A DNA stretch of 64,000 bases from Mucilaginibacter sp. Bleaf8. GTDB lineage: Bacteria; Bacteroidota; Bacteroidia; Sphingobacteriales; Sphingobacteriaceae. Each line of letters opens with the position of its first letter. Position 1 is the stretch's first letter. The notes under the pieces were generated by a model. The model searched no databases and had not been told where the DNA came from. It saw nothing but the letters and a program-made list of their open reading frames with translations. The position numbers and the translations under genes are program-made. Positions 27,839-35,491 of this stretch are shown piece by piece. The stretch lies in the NCBI RefSeq assembly GCF_018390515.1, contig NZ_JAHBBK010000001.1:1550001-1614000 (forward strand), written 5' to 3'.

Positions 27839-28630
27839 CTAATTTGTATTTGCAATTGCGCCGGTAGTAATAATTACCGGGTATTTATAATGCTCATCCT
27901 GTAATAGTTTAACCTGCACGCCAAAGGCTTCCCGTATCAGCTCCGGGCTTACAACCTCTGCAGGTGTACCGTAAGCCAGTTGCGTGCCGTTTTTCAATAC
28001 CAGAATTTTATCGGCGTAGGCTGCCGCTTGGTTAATATCATGCAGTATACAGATCACTCCAAAACCCTTATCGGCCATTTGCCGGGCCTGCTGTAATAGT
28101 TGTTGCTGATGCAGCATATCCAGCCCGTTGGTCGGCTCATCCAAAAAAAGCCATGCACCCGGTACATCCAGTATCTGGGCCAGCACACGTGCCAGTTGTA
28201 CGCGCTGCTGCTCGCCGCCCGAAAGCGTATCATACCCGCGCACCATCAGGTGCGTAATGCCGGTAATTTGCATAGCCTGCTCTACAATGCTCACGTCATG
28301 CGCTGATGGCTGATTATCAAAATGCGGATAGCGGCCCATCATCACCAACTCTTTTACCATAAAAGATAAGCTTACGGTATGCTGCTGCGTGAGTACGGAA
28401 CGCATACCGGCCAGTTCCTTGAGCATGTAATTTACCAGATCGCGCTTGTTGAACATGATGCGGCCCTCAGTTGGATGAATTTCACGACACAAGAGTTTGA
28501 GCAAGGTGCTTTTACCGGCCCCGTTGGCACCAATAACAGCCAGTACTTCGCCCTGATTGGCTGTGAAAGAAATATCATTCAGGATAGTTTTACTACCTGC
28601 CTGATAACCCACTTGTTTTACCGTAATCAT
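27839..28630 (-). CDS. hmuV: Heme ABC transporter ATP-binding protein
   Basis: The 263-residue ATPase has Walker A GANGAGKST (34-42), signature LSGGEQQR (136-143), Walker B LFLDEP (161-166) and the switch His in CILHDINQAA. It resembles the FepC/HmuV group of iron-chelate and heme importers. Its start overlaps the stop of the permease gene by 4 nt, so the two are translationally coupled. Confidence 0.92.
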   Translation of the reverse strand: MITVKQVGYQAGSKTILNDISFTANQGEVLAVIGANGAGKSTLLKLLCREIHPTEGRIMFNKRDLVNYMLKELAGMRSVLTQQHTVSLSFMVKELVMMGRYPHFDNQPSAHDVSIVEQAMQITGITHLMVRGYDTLSGGEQQRVQLARVLAQILDVPGAWLFLDEPTNGLDMLHQQQLLQQARQMADKGFGVICILHDINQAAAYADKILVLKNGTQLAYGTPAEVVSPELIREAFGVQVKLLQDEHYKYPVIITTGAIANTN

Positions 28631-29676
28631 ATAGGCTGCTTTTTAAGTTGTGAATTAATCATGTAAATAAATACCGGGGTTCCGGCCAGGGCAGTAACAA
28701 TACCTATGGGCAGCTCGGCTGGTGACACTACCGTGCGCGATACCAAATCGGCCAGGGTGAGTACGGCTGCGCCTAAAAGTGCTGAAGCTGGCACAATAAG
28801 CCGGTTATCGGCACCGAAAGCCAATCGCAGCATGTGTGGAATAACTAACCCTACAAAGCTGATAATACCCGCTACCGCTACCGAAGCACCTACGGCCATC
28901 GTAGCCATAATGATGACGGCGTACTTAATGCGGCCCACCTGAAAACCCATGTGCCCGGCCTGCACCTCGCCTAATGATAAAGCATTGAATGCCTTACCCA
29001 TTAGCGGTAAGCCTACCAACGGAATAATAACAAAGGGCAGCACGCAAGTTACCGAAACCCAGTTAGCTCCACCCAAGCTGCCCAGGCTCCAAAAGGTAAG
29101 ATTGCGTAGCTGCTCATCTGTTGACAGGTAGGTTAACAATCCCGTAAATGCAAAAGCCAGCGCGTTGATGGCAATGCCTGTTAGCAATAAGGCGGTAACT
29201 TTTGCTGTACCCCGGTGCATAGCCAACCGGTAAACCGATAAGGCCGTGAGCAACGCACCGGTAAATGCTGCTGCCGATAACACGTAATAGCCATAATTAC
29301 TCCCCATCCTATCCAGCAACTTGCCGCCAAAAACAATAGTTAAGGCAGCAAACAAGGTTGCGCCTGATGAGATGCCGATCAGCCCCGGCTCGGCCAGGGG
29401 GTTACGAAACAAGCCCTGTATAGCGGAGCCCGAAATGGCCAGCGCAGCACCTATGATAGCGCCTAAAATTACTCTGGGCAAGCGCAGGTTGATAAACACC
29501 AGCCATTGCTGCTCAGTAAATAAAGCCTGCTTACTGATACCAATTTGATAAGTAAACATCGACCATAACTGAGGCAAGCTGATATGTACTGCACCCAGGC
29601 AAACCGAAGTAGCCATTACCACCACCAGCAGGGCCAGCAGACTCATAAAAATGTATTTATACCTGTTAGCCGGCAT
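28627..29676 (-). CDS. hmuU: Heme ABC transporter permease, FecCD/BtuC family
   Basis: The 349-residue protein has about nine to ten membrane helices. Family signatures are LPRVILGAIIGAALAISGSA, GLFRNPLAEPGLIGISSGA and GIISFVGLVIPHMLR. Role: inner-membrane channel taking heme from the binding protein. It overlaps hmuT by 1 nt and hmuV by 4 nt. Confidence 0.92.
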   Translation of the reverse strand: MPANRYKYIFMSLLALLVVVMATSVCLGAVHISLPQLWSMFTYQIGISKQALFTEQQWLVFINLRLPRVILGAIIGAALAISGSAIQGLFRNPLAEPGLIGISSGATLFAALTIVFGGKLLDRMGSNYGYYVLSAAAFTGALLTALSVYRLAMHRGTAKVTALLLTGIAINALAFAFTGLLTYLSTDEQLRNLTFWSLGSLGGANWVSVTCVLPFVIIPLVGLPLMGKAFNALSLGEVQAGHMGFQVGRIKYAVIIMATMAVGASVAVAGIISFVGLVIPHMLRLAFGADNRLIVPASALLGAAVLTLADLVSRTVVSPAELPIGIVTALAGTPVFIYMINSQLKKQPI

Positions 29677-30509
29677 TAGTTAATTTTTTGTGCCAGTTCT
29701 GTTACAGCCTGCCCCAACCGCGGACCAAAGCTGCTCAGTAGCTCGCCGTCCATAGTTACAAAGCGCTTGTTTTTGCCGGCATTGGTTTGCGCTATGCCCT
29801 GCACATTCAGTAATCCGGCTGTGCCGCCCAGGCTTTGCATACCGCTGCTGAACAGCAAAATCACATCGGGGTTGGCTCCTACCAGTGCTTCAGGCGTTAG
29901 CGGTTTAAAATCATTGAACCCGGTAACGGCATTGGTACCACCAGCCATCTGAATAATGTGCTGCATCTGGGTGCCTTCGCCGGCCACCATCATGGTACCG
30001 GTACCGCGTGCGTAAATGAACAGCACTTTGGGCTTGGTTTTAACTTTTGCTGCTTTAGCGGCACCAGCTAGTTCTGTATTTAATTTTTGAATCAGTGGCT
30101 CCGCTCCCTGCGGCTTGCCAAAGGCTTTGGCTACCTCCCGAATCAATTGGCGGGTGCCATCGGCTGAAAAGGTTTGGTTAAAAAGCACCAGCTTAATACC
30201 GGCGCTTTTCAATTGTGCAGCCAGTTCGGGTTTAACTTCGGTGGCTATGCCGGTAACTACATCGGGCTGTAAGGCAATTATACCTTCGGCCGATAGGTTA
30301 CGGTTGTGCCCTACTTTGGGCTTTGCTTTTAGCGATGCCGGGTAATTGCTGGTCACATCGGTACCTACAATGTTTTTTTCCAAACCTATACCGGCCAGTA
30401 TCTCGCTCACGGTACCGTTAACCGATACAATTTTGGATTGCGCACGTGCAACGATGCCCATCGCACAAAAAGCAATTACTGCAAAAATGAATTTGAATTT
30501 TATATACAT
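29676..30509 (-). CDS. hmuT: Periplasmic heme-binding protein, HmuT family
   Basis: The 277-residue protein has a signal peptide (1-23, ending ARA) and the two-lobe fold of TroA/BtuF-type binding proteins: RIVSVNG-like start (KIVSVNGTVSEILAGIGLEK), VVGTDVTSNYPASLKAKPKVG and NRNLSAEGIIALQPDVV. Role: carries heme from the TonB receptor to the permease. It lies between hmuY and hmuU in the operon, after a small hairpin at 30525-30557. Confidence 0.92.
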   Translation of the reverse strand: MYIKFKFIFAVIAFCAMGIVARAQSKIVSVNGTVSEILAGIGLEKNIVGTDVTSNYPASLKAKPKVGHNRNLSAEGIIALQPDVVTGIATEVKPELAAQLKSAGIKLVLFNQTFSADGTRQLIREVAKAFGKPQGAEPLIQKLNTELAGAAKAAKVKTKPKVLFIYARGTGTMMVAGEGTQMQHIIQMAGGTNAVTGFNDFKPLTPEALVGANPDVILLFSSGMQSLGGTAGLLNVQGIAQTNAGKNKRFVTMDGELLSSFGPRLGQAVTELAQKIN

Positions 30510-30524
30510 AATTTTTTAACAAAA

Positions 30525-30557
30525 GGCTGTGCCGCCCATGCACGGGCAGCAACAGCC
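30525..30557. promoter_or_regulatory. Intercistronic hairpin between hmuY and hmuT
   Basis: GGCTGT (30525-30530) pairs with ACAGCC (30552-30557), and an inner stem GCCC/GGGC is present. It lies in the 78-nt gap between the two genes. It could tune the ratio of surface components to the ABC importer; no T-run supports full termination. Confidence 0.4.
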
Positions 30558-30587
30558 GAATGAACCTTTAGAATGGTGCTTAATGAA

Positions 30588-31202
30588 TTATTGTAAACTG
30601 GTTGACCCGTTGCTCTGGTAAGCATAACGGAACGTGTAGTACCGTGATGCCGGACGGGTTGTCAGATCGGCAAAGGCTGGCGTGGTAGTATCAGGATTAC
30701 CTTTGTAATAGCTTTGCATCTCTATTTTGGCATAGTTCCCACTGTTGGTTTTCACCACAATGATTTTACCCGGAACAGGTAAAATGGCATGTTGCGGTGA
30801 TGTAAAAGCCGTATAAGTATACCAGCCAGATATAGCCGGCGCACCGGCTGCGTCTGATTTATAACCTGTGGCTGGTGCCGTAGTTAAATCGGCAAAAGTA
30901 CTGGTTACTACCTGGGCCTGTGCTGTGCCTGTACCCGAGGTACCGCTGTTAACCGAAATAGTGGTCGAGGTAAATTTAATATCCCACTTGTTGGTGGCGG
31001 TATCAGCGCCCGTAACTTGTGTGCCGGTGCTTAGGCTGTAATAAACATTGCCTTTGCTGCCATCCAGATCGGCAACCGATTTTACGGTTACTTTGGCATC
31101 TGCCGTTGGTGCTGCGTCATCGCTGTTTTTGTCACAGGCCGTCATCATTAAAACTGATCCGCTGCATACCAGTAAAGCTAATTTTTGTAGTTTGTTCATC
31201 AT
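30588..31202 (-). CDS. HmuY-family heme-binding lipoprotein
   Basis: From the ATG pair at 31202/31199 the product has about 204 residues with a lipoprotein signal (lipobox MTAC, Cys22 of the shorter form). A longer frame to 31262 overlaps hmuR and is unlikely. The rest is a beta-rich HmuY-like domain with the repeated FADLTTxPA motif (about 102-110 and 176-184). Only one His (137) and one Met (161) remain as heme-ligand candidates, whereas Porphyromonas HmuY uses two His. It is encoded 25 nt after hmuR, matching the hmuRY order. Confidence 0.8.
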   Translation of the reverse strand: MMNKLQKLALLVCSGSVLMMTACDKNSDDAAPTADAKVTVKSVADLDGSKGNVYYSLSTGTQVTGADTATNKWDIKFTSTTISVNSGTSGTGTAQAQVVTSTFADLTTAPATGYKSDAAGAPAISGWYTYTAFTSPQHAILPVPGKIIVVKTNSGNYAKIEMQSYYKGNPDTTTPAFADLTTRPASRYYTFRYAYQSNGSTSLQ

Positions 31203-31227
31203 TGTTGCTGTAAAAAATGTAGTTGAA

Positions 31228-33318
31228 TTATGGTTGATTAATACTGTAAGATAAGCCTGCATACCAAAGCCTGCCAGGCAGGTTGCTGATAGTTAAAGGC
31301 GCTTTATAATTGCCCAGGTTTTCGGCCGTTAGCTGTAAGCGCAGGCGGTTATGATAAATAAGTTTAGATACCGATGCATTGAAAAGCACATAACCTTTCA
31401 CATATTCATCATCGCGGTTAACTATCCCGTTGCCATCTATATCCGAAAAGCCGTAGCGGCCGCGGTAAATAGCTCTTAACGATGCAATGATGCCGCTTTT
31501 ACTTTCCTGATAGCCTAACCTGATGTTGGCCATATATCTCGAGCGGTTAAGCAGCCCGCCGTACATGGCTTTGGTTACTTTAATTACTTCCCGGTTGGCT
31601 GCATTTACACCAAACACCTGCCCTTCGCTAATATGATCAAGCACACTTTGGTCATACGCCTGCAGGAATTGAAAACCACCTGTTACGTTCCAATGCTTCA
31701 AAAAGCTATAGTTCACATCTGTTTCTACGCCTTGAGTATATACCTGGTGCAGGTTGAAGTAGGAGTATACTGACTGCCCGTTATTTTTTATAGCAATGGG
31801 TTGCGAATCTATCAGGTCTCGAATATTGTTACGGAAAAAGTTAACCGTCCACAACAATGGTTTCCAAGGCCGGTAGCGCCAGCCCAGGTTGTAGGCCGTT
31901 GAGCTTTCCGCGTTCAGGGCCTGCAAGCTGGCCGGGTCTATCAGTATGGATTGAATTTGCCCTTCCTGCTGCAGCTTTTGTAACTGCACGTAAGCATCCT
32001 GGTAGCCGAAAACGCTGTACCCTACTACGGAGTTAGTGAAGTTGAGATACAACTGCCTGAAGTCGGGCGCTTTGTACCCCTTACCCGTTGAACCCATCAG
32101 CACCAGCTTATCCGACAACTTATAACTCACGGCTAGTTTCGGGCTCAGTTGCGAGCGATACACGCTGTGTATATCATAGCGGGCACCTGCAATTACATTT
32201 AGCCGTTGCAGGGGCTGCCAGTCGGTTTGTGCATACAGGTAGCCTGATGTGAAAGATTGTTTCTGATCGTACCGGGTTGCTTCTACGCTTTCATACTGTC
32301 CACCAACACCCGATATCAGTCTTAAAGCTTTGGTCCACTGAAAATCCTGCTGCCACTCCGCGCGGTTAAATTGCTGGTTAAAATAAGTATCATCATAAAC
32401 CGTATTGTTAGCCGTGTAATTAAGCAGCGCATTAGTTTTGTATGATGAATGATAGAGTTTCAGCTCGCTGCTAAACCTGTCAGAAAAACGATGGGCAATG
32501 GATGGCGACAGGTTAAAATCGCGCTCCTGGCCGTTACCTGTTACCTGTTGCCCTTCTACCAGGTAATTATTGCGCTGGGTGTTAGTATAGTTACGTATCA
32601 GAAACCTGATGTCGGTATTCGCACCCAGTTTATACGTAGCCTTGCCATTCAGCGTATAGCCATAAAACGGGAACACGGTTGCACTGCCCGATTGCGGCTG
32701 CAAACTGTAGCCGCTGCTGCTATACCGGTTCACAAAACCAGCTATAGCCAGTTTAGTGTTGCTATATCCGGCATTGAGGGATAGATCTGCCGTATTATTG
32801 GTGCCATAACGGCTCAAAAAATTAACTGATGACCCGGGCGGTGGCGTTGCGGTAATGATGTTAACCACACCTGCCATAGCCTCACTGCCGTACAGCGATG
32901 ATACAGGCCCTTTTACCACCTCAATACGGTCAATATTATTGGTAGTGATGCGCGATAGTTCCAGTATACCGGTGGTGCGGCCTATCAAGGGCAGTCCATC
33001 CAGCATAATCATGGTATAGTCGGCGCCAAAGCCTTGTATTTGCAGGCCCTGCCCATGCGCATCGGGCAATACGACCAGGCCGGTTTGTTCATTCAGCACT
33101 TCGTTTAACCGCACCATACCCCTGTTTTTAATTTCCTGATTACTGATGGTTGTTACCGGCATGGGCAGCTGCATCAATTCTTTGCCCGACCGGGTAGCCG
33201 TTACCACTACATCTTTTAAACTGTGTGCTTTACTTGTATCACGCTTTAATGAATCTGCCCGTTGCGCCACAGCGCTAACAGAAGCAAGCATACAAATACA
33301 AGTAAATATTTTATACAT
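31228..33318 (-). CDS. hmuR: TonB-dependent heme receptor, HmuR-like
   Basis: The 696-residue outer membrane receptor has a signal peptide (1-18), a TonB-box-like segment (LKDVVVTATR), a plug (GLQIQGFGADYTMIMLDGLP, KGPVSSLYGSEAMAGVVNI) and a barrel ending in an aromatic-rich terminus. No STN domain is present. Its position at the head of a complete hmu operon supports heme as the substrate. The assignment to heme rather than a siderophore or cobalamin rests mainly on HmuY and HmuS nearby. Confidence 0.88.
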   Translation of the reverse strand: MYKIFTCICMLASVSAVAQRADSLKRDTSKAHSLKDVVVTATRSGKELMQLPMPVTTISNQEIKNRGMVRLNEVLNEQTGLVVLPDAHGQGLQIQGFGADYTMIMLDGLPLIGRTTGILELSRITTNNIDRIEVVKGPVSSLYGSEAMAGVVNIITATPPPGSSVNFLSRYGTNNTADLSLNAGYSNTKLAIAGFVNRYSSSGYSLQPQSGSATVFPFYGYTLNGKATYKLGANTDIRFLIRNYTNTQRNNYLVEGQQVTGNGQERDFNLSPSIAHRFSDRFSSELKLYHSSYKTNALLNYTANNTVYDDTYFNQQFNRAEWQQDFQWTKALRLISGVGGQYESVEATRYDQKQSFTSGYLYAQTDWQPLQRLNVIAGARYDIHSVYRSQLSPKLAVSYKLSDKLVLMGSTGKGYKAPDFRQLYLNFTNSVVGYSVFGYQDAYVQLQKLQQEGQIQSILIDPASLQALNAESSTAYNLGWRYRPWKPLLWTVNFFRNNIRDLIDSQPIAIKNNGQSVYSYFNLHQVYTQGVETDVNYSFLKHWNVTGGFQFLQAYDQSVLDHISEGQVFGVNAANREVIKVTKAMYGGLLNRSRYMANIRLGYQESKSGIIASLRAIYRGRYGFSDIDGNGIVNRDDEYVKGYVLFNASVSKLIYHNRLRLQLTAENLGNYKAPLTISNLPGRLWYAGLSYSINQP

Positions 33319-33376
33319 TTATTTAGACTAATTATAAATAATGATGCAAATTTGCACATGCCTAAGCAATCTGGTT

Positions 33377-33412
33377 AACGCCAAACGGATTAAAAACAAC
33401 GCTAAACGGATT
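33377..33412. promoter_or_regulatory. Pair of 15-bp direct repeats before the AraC-type gene
   Basis: AACGCCAAACGGATT (33377-33391) and AACGCTAAACGGATT (33398-33412) match at 14 of 15 positions with a 21-bp period, two helical turns. This is the layout of operators for AraC-family dimers. The second copy ends 2 nt before the ATG at 33415. A 12-bp palindrome TGCAAATTTGCA (33345-33356) lies nearby on the hmuR side. Confidence 0.55.
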
Positions 33413-33414
33413 TT

Positions 33415-34383
33415 ATGGAAATTACCTTTTCGTCACAATTTAAACAGCCATCAGAAGTTAAGCTGAGTTATCCGAAAGAATTCAGTAGCGATACTTATTT
33501 GGATGAGCGCGAAACATCGGCCACGGCTCCCTGGGGAACTATGCATTTTAAGGAGTGCTGGTTTAATGGCGCCTGCCTGTTGTGCAGCGAATTTGAGGTG
33601 CAACAGCAATCAACCGTTAAATTGCGTTGCGACAACTTTTGCTGGCTAATGAACTTTGTGTTGAAAGGTGAATTAAAATTAACAAATGCCACTTACTCAC
33701 TTGACCTGAGAGCAGGCAAATACCATACCTTTTATTGTTCGGAACTGGATATGGATTTAACTGTAAAAAGTAATGCCACGGTATTTACTATATGCCTTAC
33801 ACGGCGCTTTATCCGTAAACTTCTTGGTAAAGATTTACTGCCCGAGCAGTTTGAAAGCGGTAGCGCCGATCCGTTTACCATGGTAGCCACGGATGCTTAT
33901 AGCAGCGGCAGGTTCACCATGCTGCTACAGGAGCTGATGCAGGCCCGCCAGCCTTCGCACATCAGGCGCATATATCTCGAAGCCAAAATACTGGAACTGC
34001 TATCACTTCAACTGGAAAATTTAGAACAGCAGCAAACGGTTCCCGGTAATTTTAGCCAGGAGGATGTAACACGCCTGCAAGAGGCTAAGAAAATTGTGGA
34101 ACAAAACTTACGCACCCCCTGCTCCTTGATTGAGCTGGCACGCAAAACCGGATTAAACGATTTTAAACTTAAACGCGGCTTTAAAACGCTGTTTGGCAAT
34201 ACCGTTTTCGGCTACCTAGCCGATGTGCGGATGCAAACGGCCTACCGCTACCTTACCGACGGCAAAACGGTGAGCGAGGTGGCCGAAACGGTGGGTTATA
34301 AAAACCCGCATCACTTTACTGCGGCCTTTAAAAAGAAGTTCGGCTTTTTGCCCAGCCAGGTGGTAAAGCCGGTAGCTACTTAA
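33415..34383 (+). CDS. AraC-family transcriptional regulator of heme/iron uptake
   Basis: The 322-residue protein has a variable N-terminal sensor region (1-215) and a C-terminal double helix-turn-helix: CSLIELARKTGLNDFKLKRG and DGKTVSEVAETVGYKNPHHF with FKKKFGFLPSQ. This resembles the PchR-type iron-responsive AraC regulators. It is divergent from the hmu operon with 96 bp between starts, so it likely controls hmuR and itself through the direct repeats at 33377-33412. Ligand is unknown; heme or iron chelate is inferred. Confidence 0.88.
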   Translation: MEITFSSQFKQPSEVKLSYPKEFSSDTYLDERETSATAPWGTMHFKECWFNGACLLCSEFEVQQQSTVKLRCDNFCWLMNFVLKGELKLTNATYSLDLRAGKYHTFYCSELDMDLTVKSNATVFTICLTRRFIRKLLGKDLLPEQFESGSADPFTMVATDAYSSGRFTMLLQELMQARQPSHIRRIYLEAKILELLSLQLENLEQQQTVPGNFSQEDVTRLQEAKKIVEQNLRTPCSLIELARKTGLNDFKLKRGFKTLFGNTVFGYLADVRMQTAYRYLTDGKTVSEVAETVGYKNPHHFTAAFKKKFGFLPSQVVKPVAT

Positions 34384-34422
34384 ACAAAATGCCGGTAACG
34401 TCTATTTCTATTAAAAAGAACT

Positions 34423-34974
34423 ATGAAATTAAACAACTGGCAGATAGCTGGCGTGCTGGGCTTCGGTGCGGCGTTAGTTGCAGTAGGCATGGGCTCATGC
34501 GTATCTATCCCGAAAGGCGCACAAGCCGTAAAGCCGTTCAATAAAGATCAATACCTGGGTAAATGGTACGAGATTGCCCGTATGGACTTTAAGTTTGAAA
34601 AAGGCCTGAGCAATGTTACCGCGCAATACGATACCCAGGGCAACGATGCTATTAAGGTAACCAACCGAGGCTATAGTGCTAAAGAAAACAAATGGAAAGA
34701 AAGTACAGGTAAAGCCAAACCCGCCGGAAATGCAGATGAAGGCCGGCTCAAAGTCTCGTTTTTCGGCCCGTTTTATGCCGGGTATAACGTTATTGCCATG
34801 GATAAAGATTACCAATATGCATTGGTAGCCGGCAACAACCTCAATTATTTGTGGATATTATCCAGACAGACAACCATACCTGATGCTGTTAAGCAGGCGT
34901 ATCTGGAAAAAGCACGCAATTTGGGTTATGAAGTTGATAAGCTGATCTGGACAAAACATGATAAAAGCAAATAA
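34423..34974 (+). CDS. Blc-like lipocalin lipoprotein
   Basis: The 183-residue protein has a lipoprotein signal (GMGSC, Cys26), then the lipocalin start YLGKWYEIARMDFKFEKGL containing the GxW motif, and the later YNVIAMDKDYQYALVAGNN and LWILSR strands. Family role: outer membrane lipoprotein that binds hydrophobic ligands and helps envelope upkeep; some bacterial lipocalins bind tetrapyrroles. It lies 39 nt after the AraC-type gene and is followed by a strong terminator, so the two are probably co-transcribed. Confidence 0.92.
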   Translation: MKLNNWQIAGVLGFGAALVAVGMGSCVSIPKGAQAVKPFNKDQYLGKWYEIARMDFKFEKGLSNVTAQYDTQGNDAIKVTNRGYSAKENKWKESTGKAKPAGNADEGRLKVSFFGPFYAGYNVIAMDKDYQYALVAGNNLNYLWILSRQTTIPDAVKQAYLEKARNLGYEVDKLIWTKHDKSK

Positions 34975-34995
34975 GGAGCTGAATACCTAACTTAT

Positions 34996-35029
34996 AAAAA
35001 GGGCTCTGCCAAAAAGCAGAGCCCTTTTT
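34996..35029 (+). terminator. Intrinsic terminator after lipocalin gene
   Basis: AAAAAGGGCTCTGC (34996-35009) pairs with GCAGAGCCCTTTTT (35016-35029), giving a GC-rich stem with a T-tract. It starts 22 nt after the stop codon. Confidence 0.9.
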
Positions 35030-35491
35030 ATTGCACTTATATTCTACGAAATAACAGACGCCATCTCTATTCCTGTGTTTTCATGGCCTTGTACCCACCT
35101 ATCTGTATTTACTTTTAAGAAATCGGAATTAAGCGTATCAAAAAATATTTTTCATATTTTTCAATATCTCTTTATGCTATATCGGCTACGGTTCGGGTAC
35201 TGTAACCGCCTGTTGTTATACCGTATCAAATGCCTGTAAATGGACTAAAAAGGCGGCTTGCACTTGCAAGTAATGGGTTTGTTACTATAAATTTGCTTTA
35301 ACCAGTTATACCTATAAACTTATTTTTTCCTGTAAATCAAGTAAAGGTCGACAGCCATAGCCTGTTACCATTTACTCATCCGGGTTAACCATCAATTAAC
35401 CGGACAGGAACCCTATGTGCCTAACGGCCGTGGTAGTAAGTTAGTAGTGCAACTGCCCATGTTGCAAACCAATAAACATTTATAAACCTTT
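35030..35491. other. Intergenic region upstream of the beta-glucanase genes
   Basis: This region of about 460 bp between the lipocalin terminator and the GH30 gene has no open frame of note. It holds the promoter-like pair at 35264-35295. The rest would be a leader of about 190 nt. Confidence 0.6.
35264..35295 (+). promoter_or_regulatory. Bacteroidota-type promoter for the GH30-GH16 pair
   Basis: TTG (35264-35266) is followed 21 nt later by TAAATTTG (35288-35295), fitting TTG-N19/21-TAnnTTTG. A second TTG at 35258 gives wider spacing. Transcription would begin near 35302. Confidence 0.4.

Noticed and set aside
31203..31262. Upstream start for the HmuY-like protein
   Set aside because: It overlaps the hmuR gene and hides the lipoprotein signal that begins at 31202/31199.
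33345..33356. TGCAAATTTGCA palindrome as a Fur box before hmuR
   Set aside because: It is 12 bp and does not match the 19-bp Fur pattern; left as an unexplained palindrome only.
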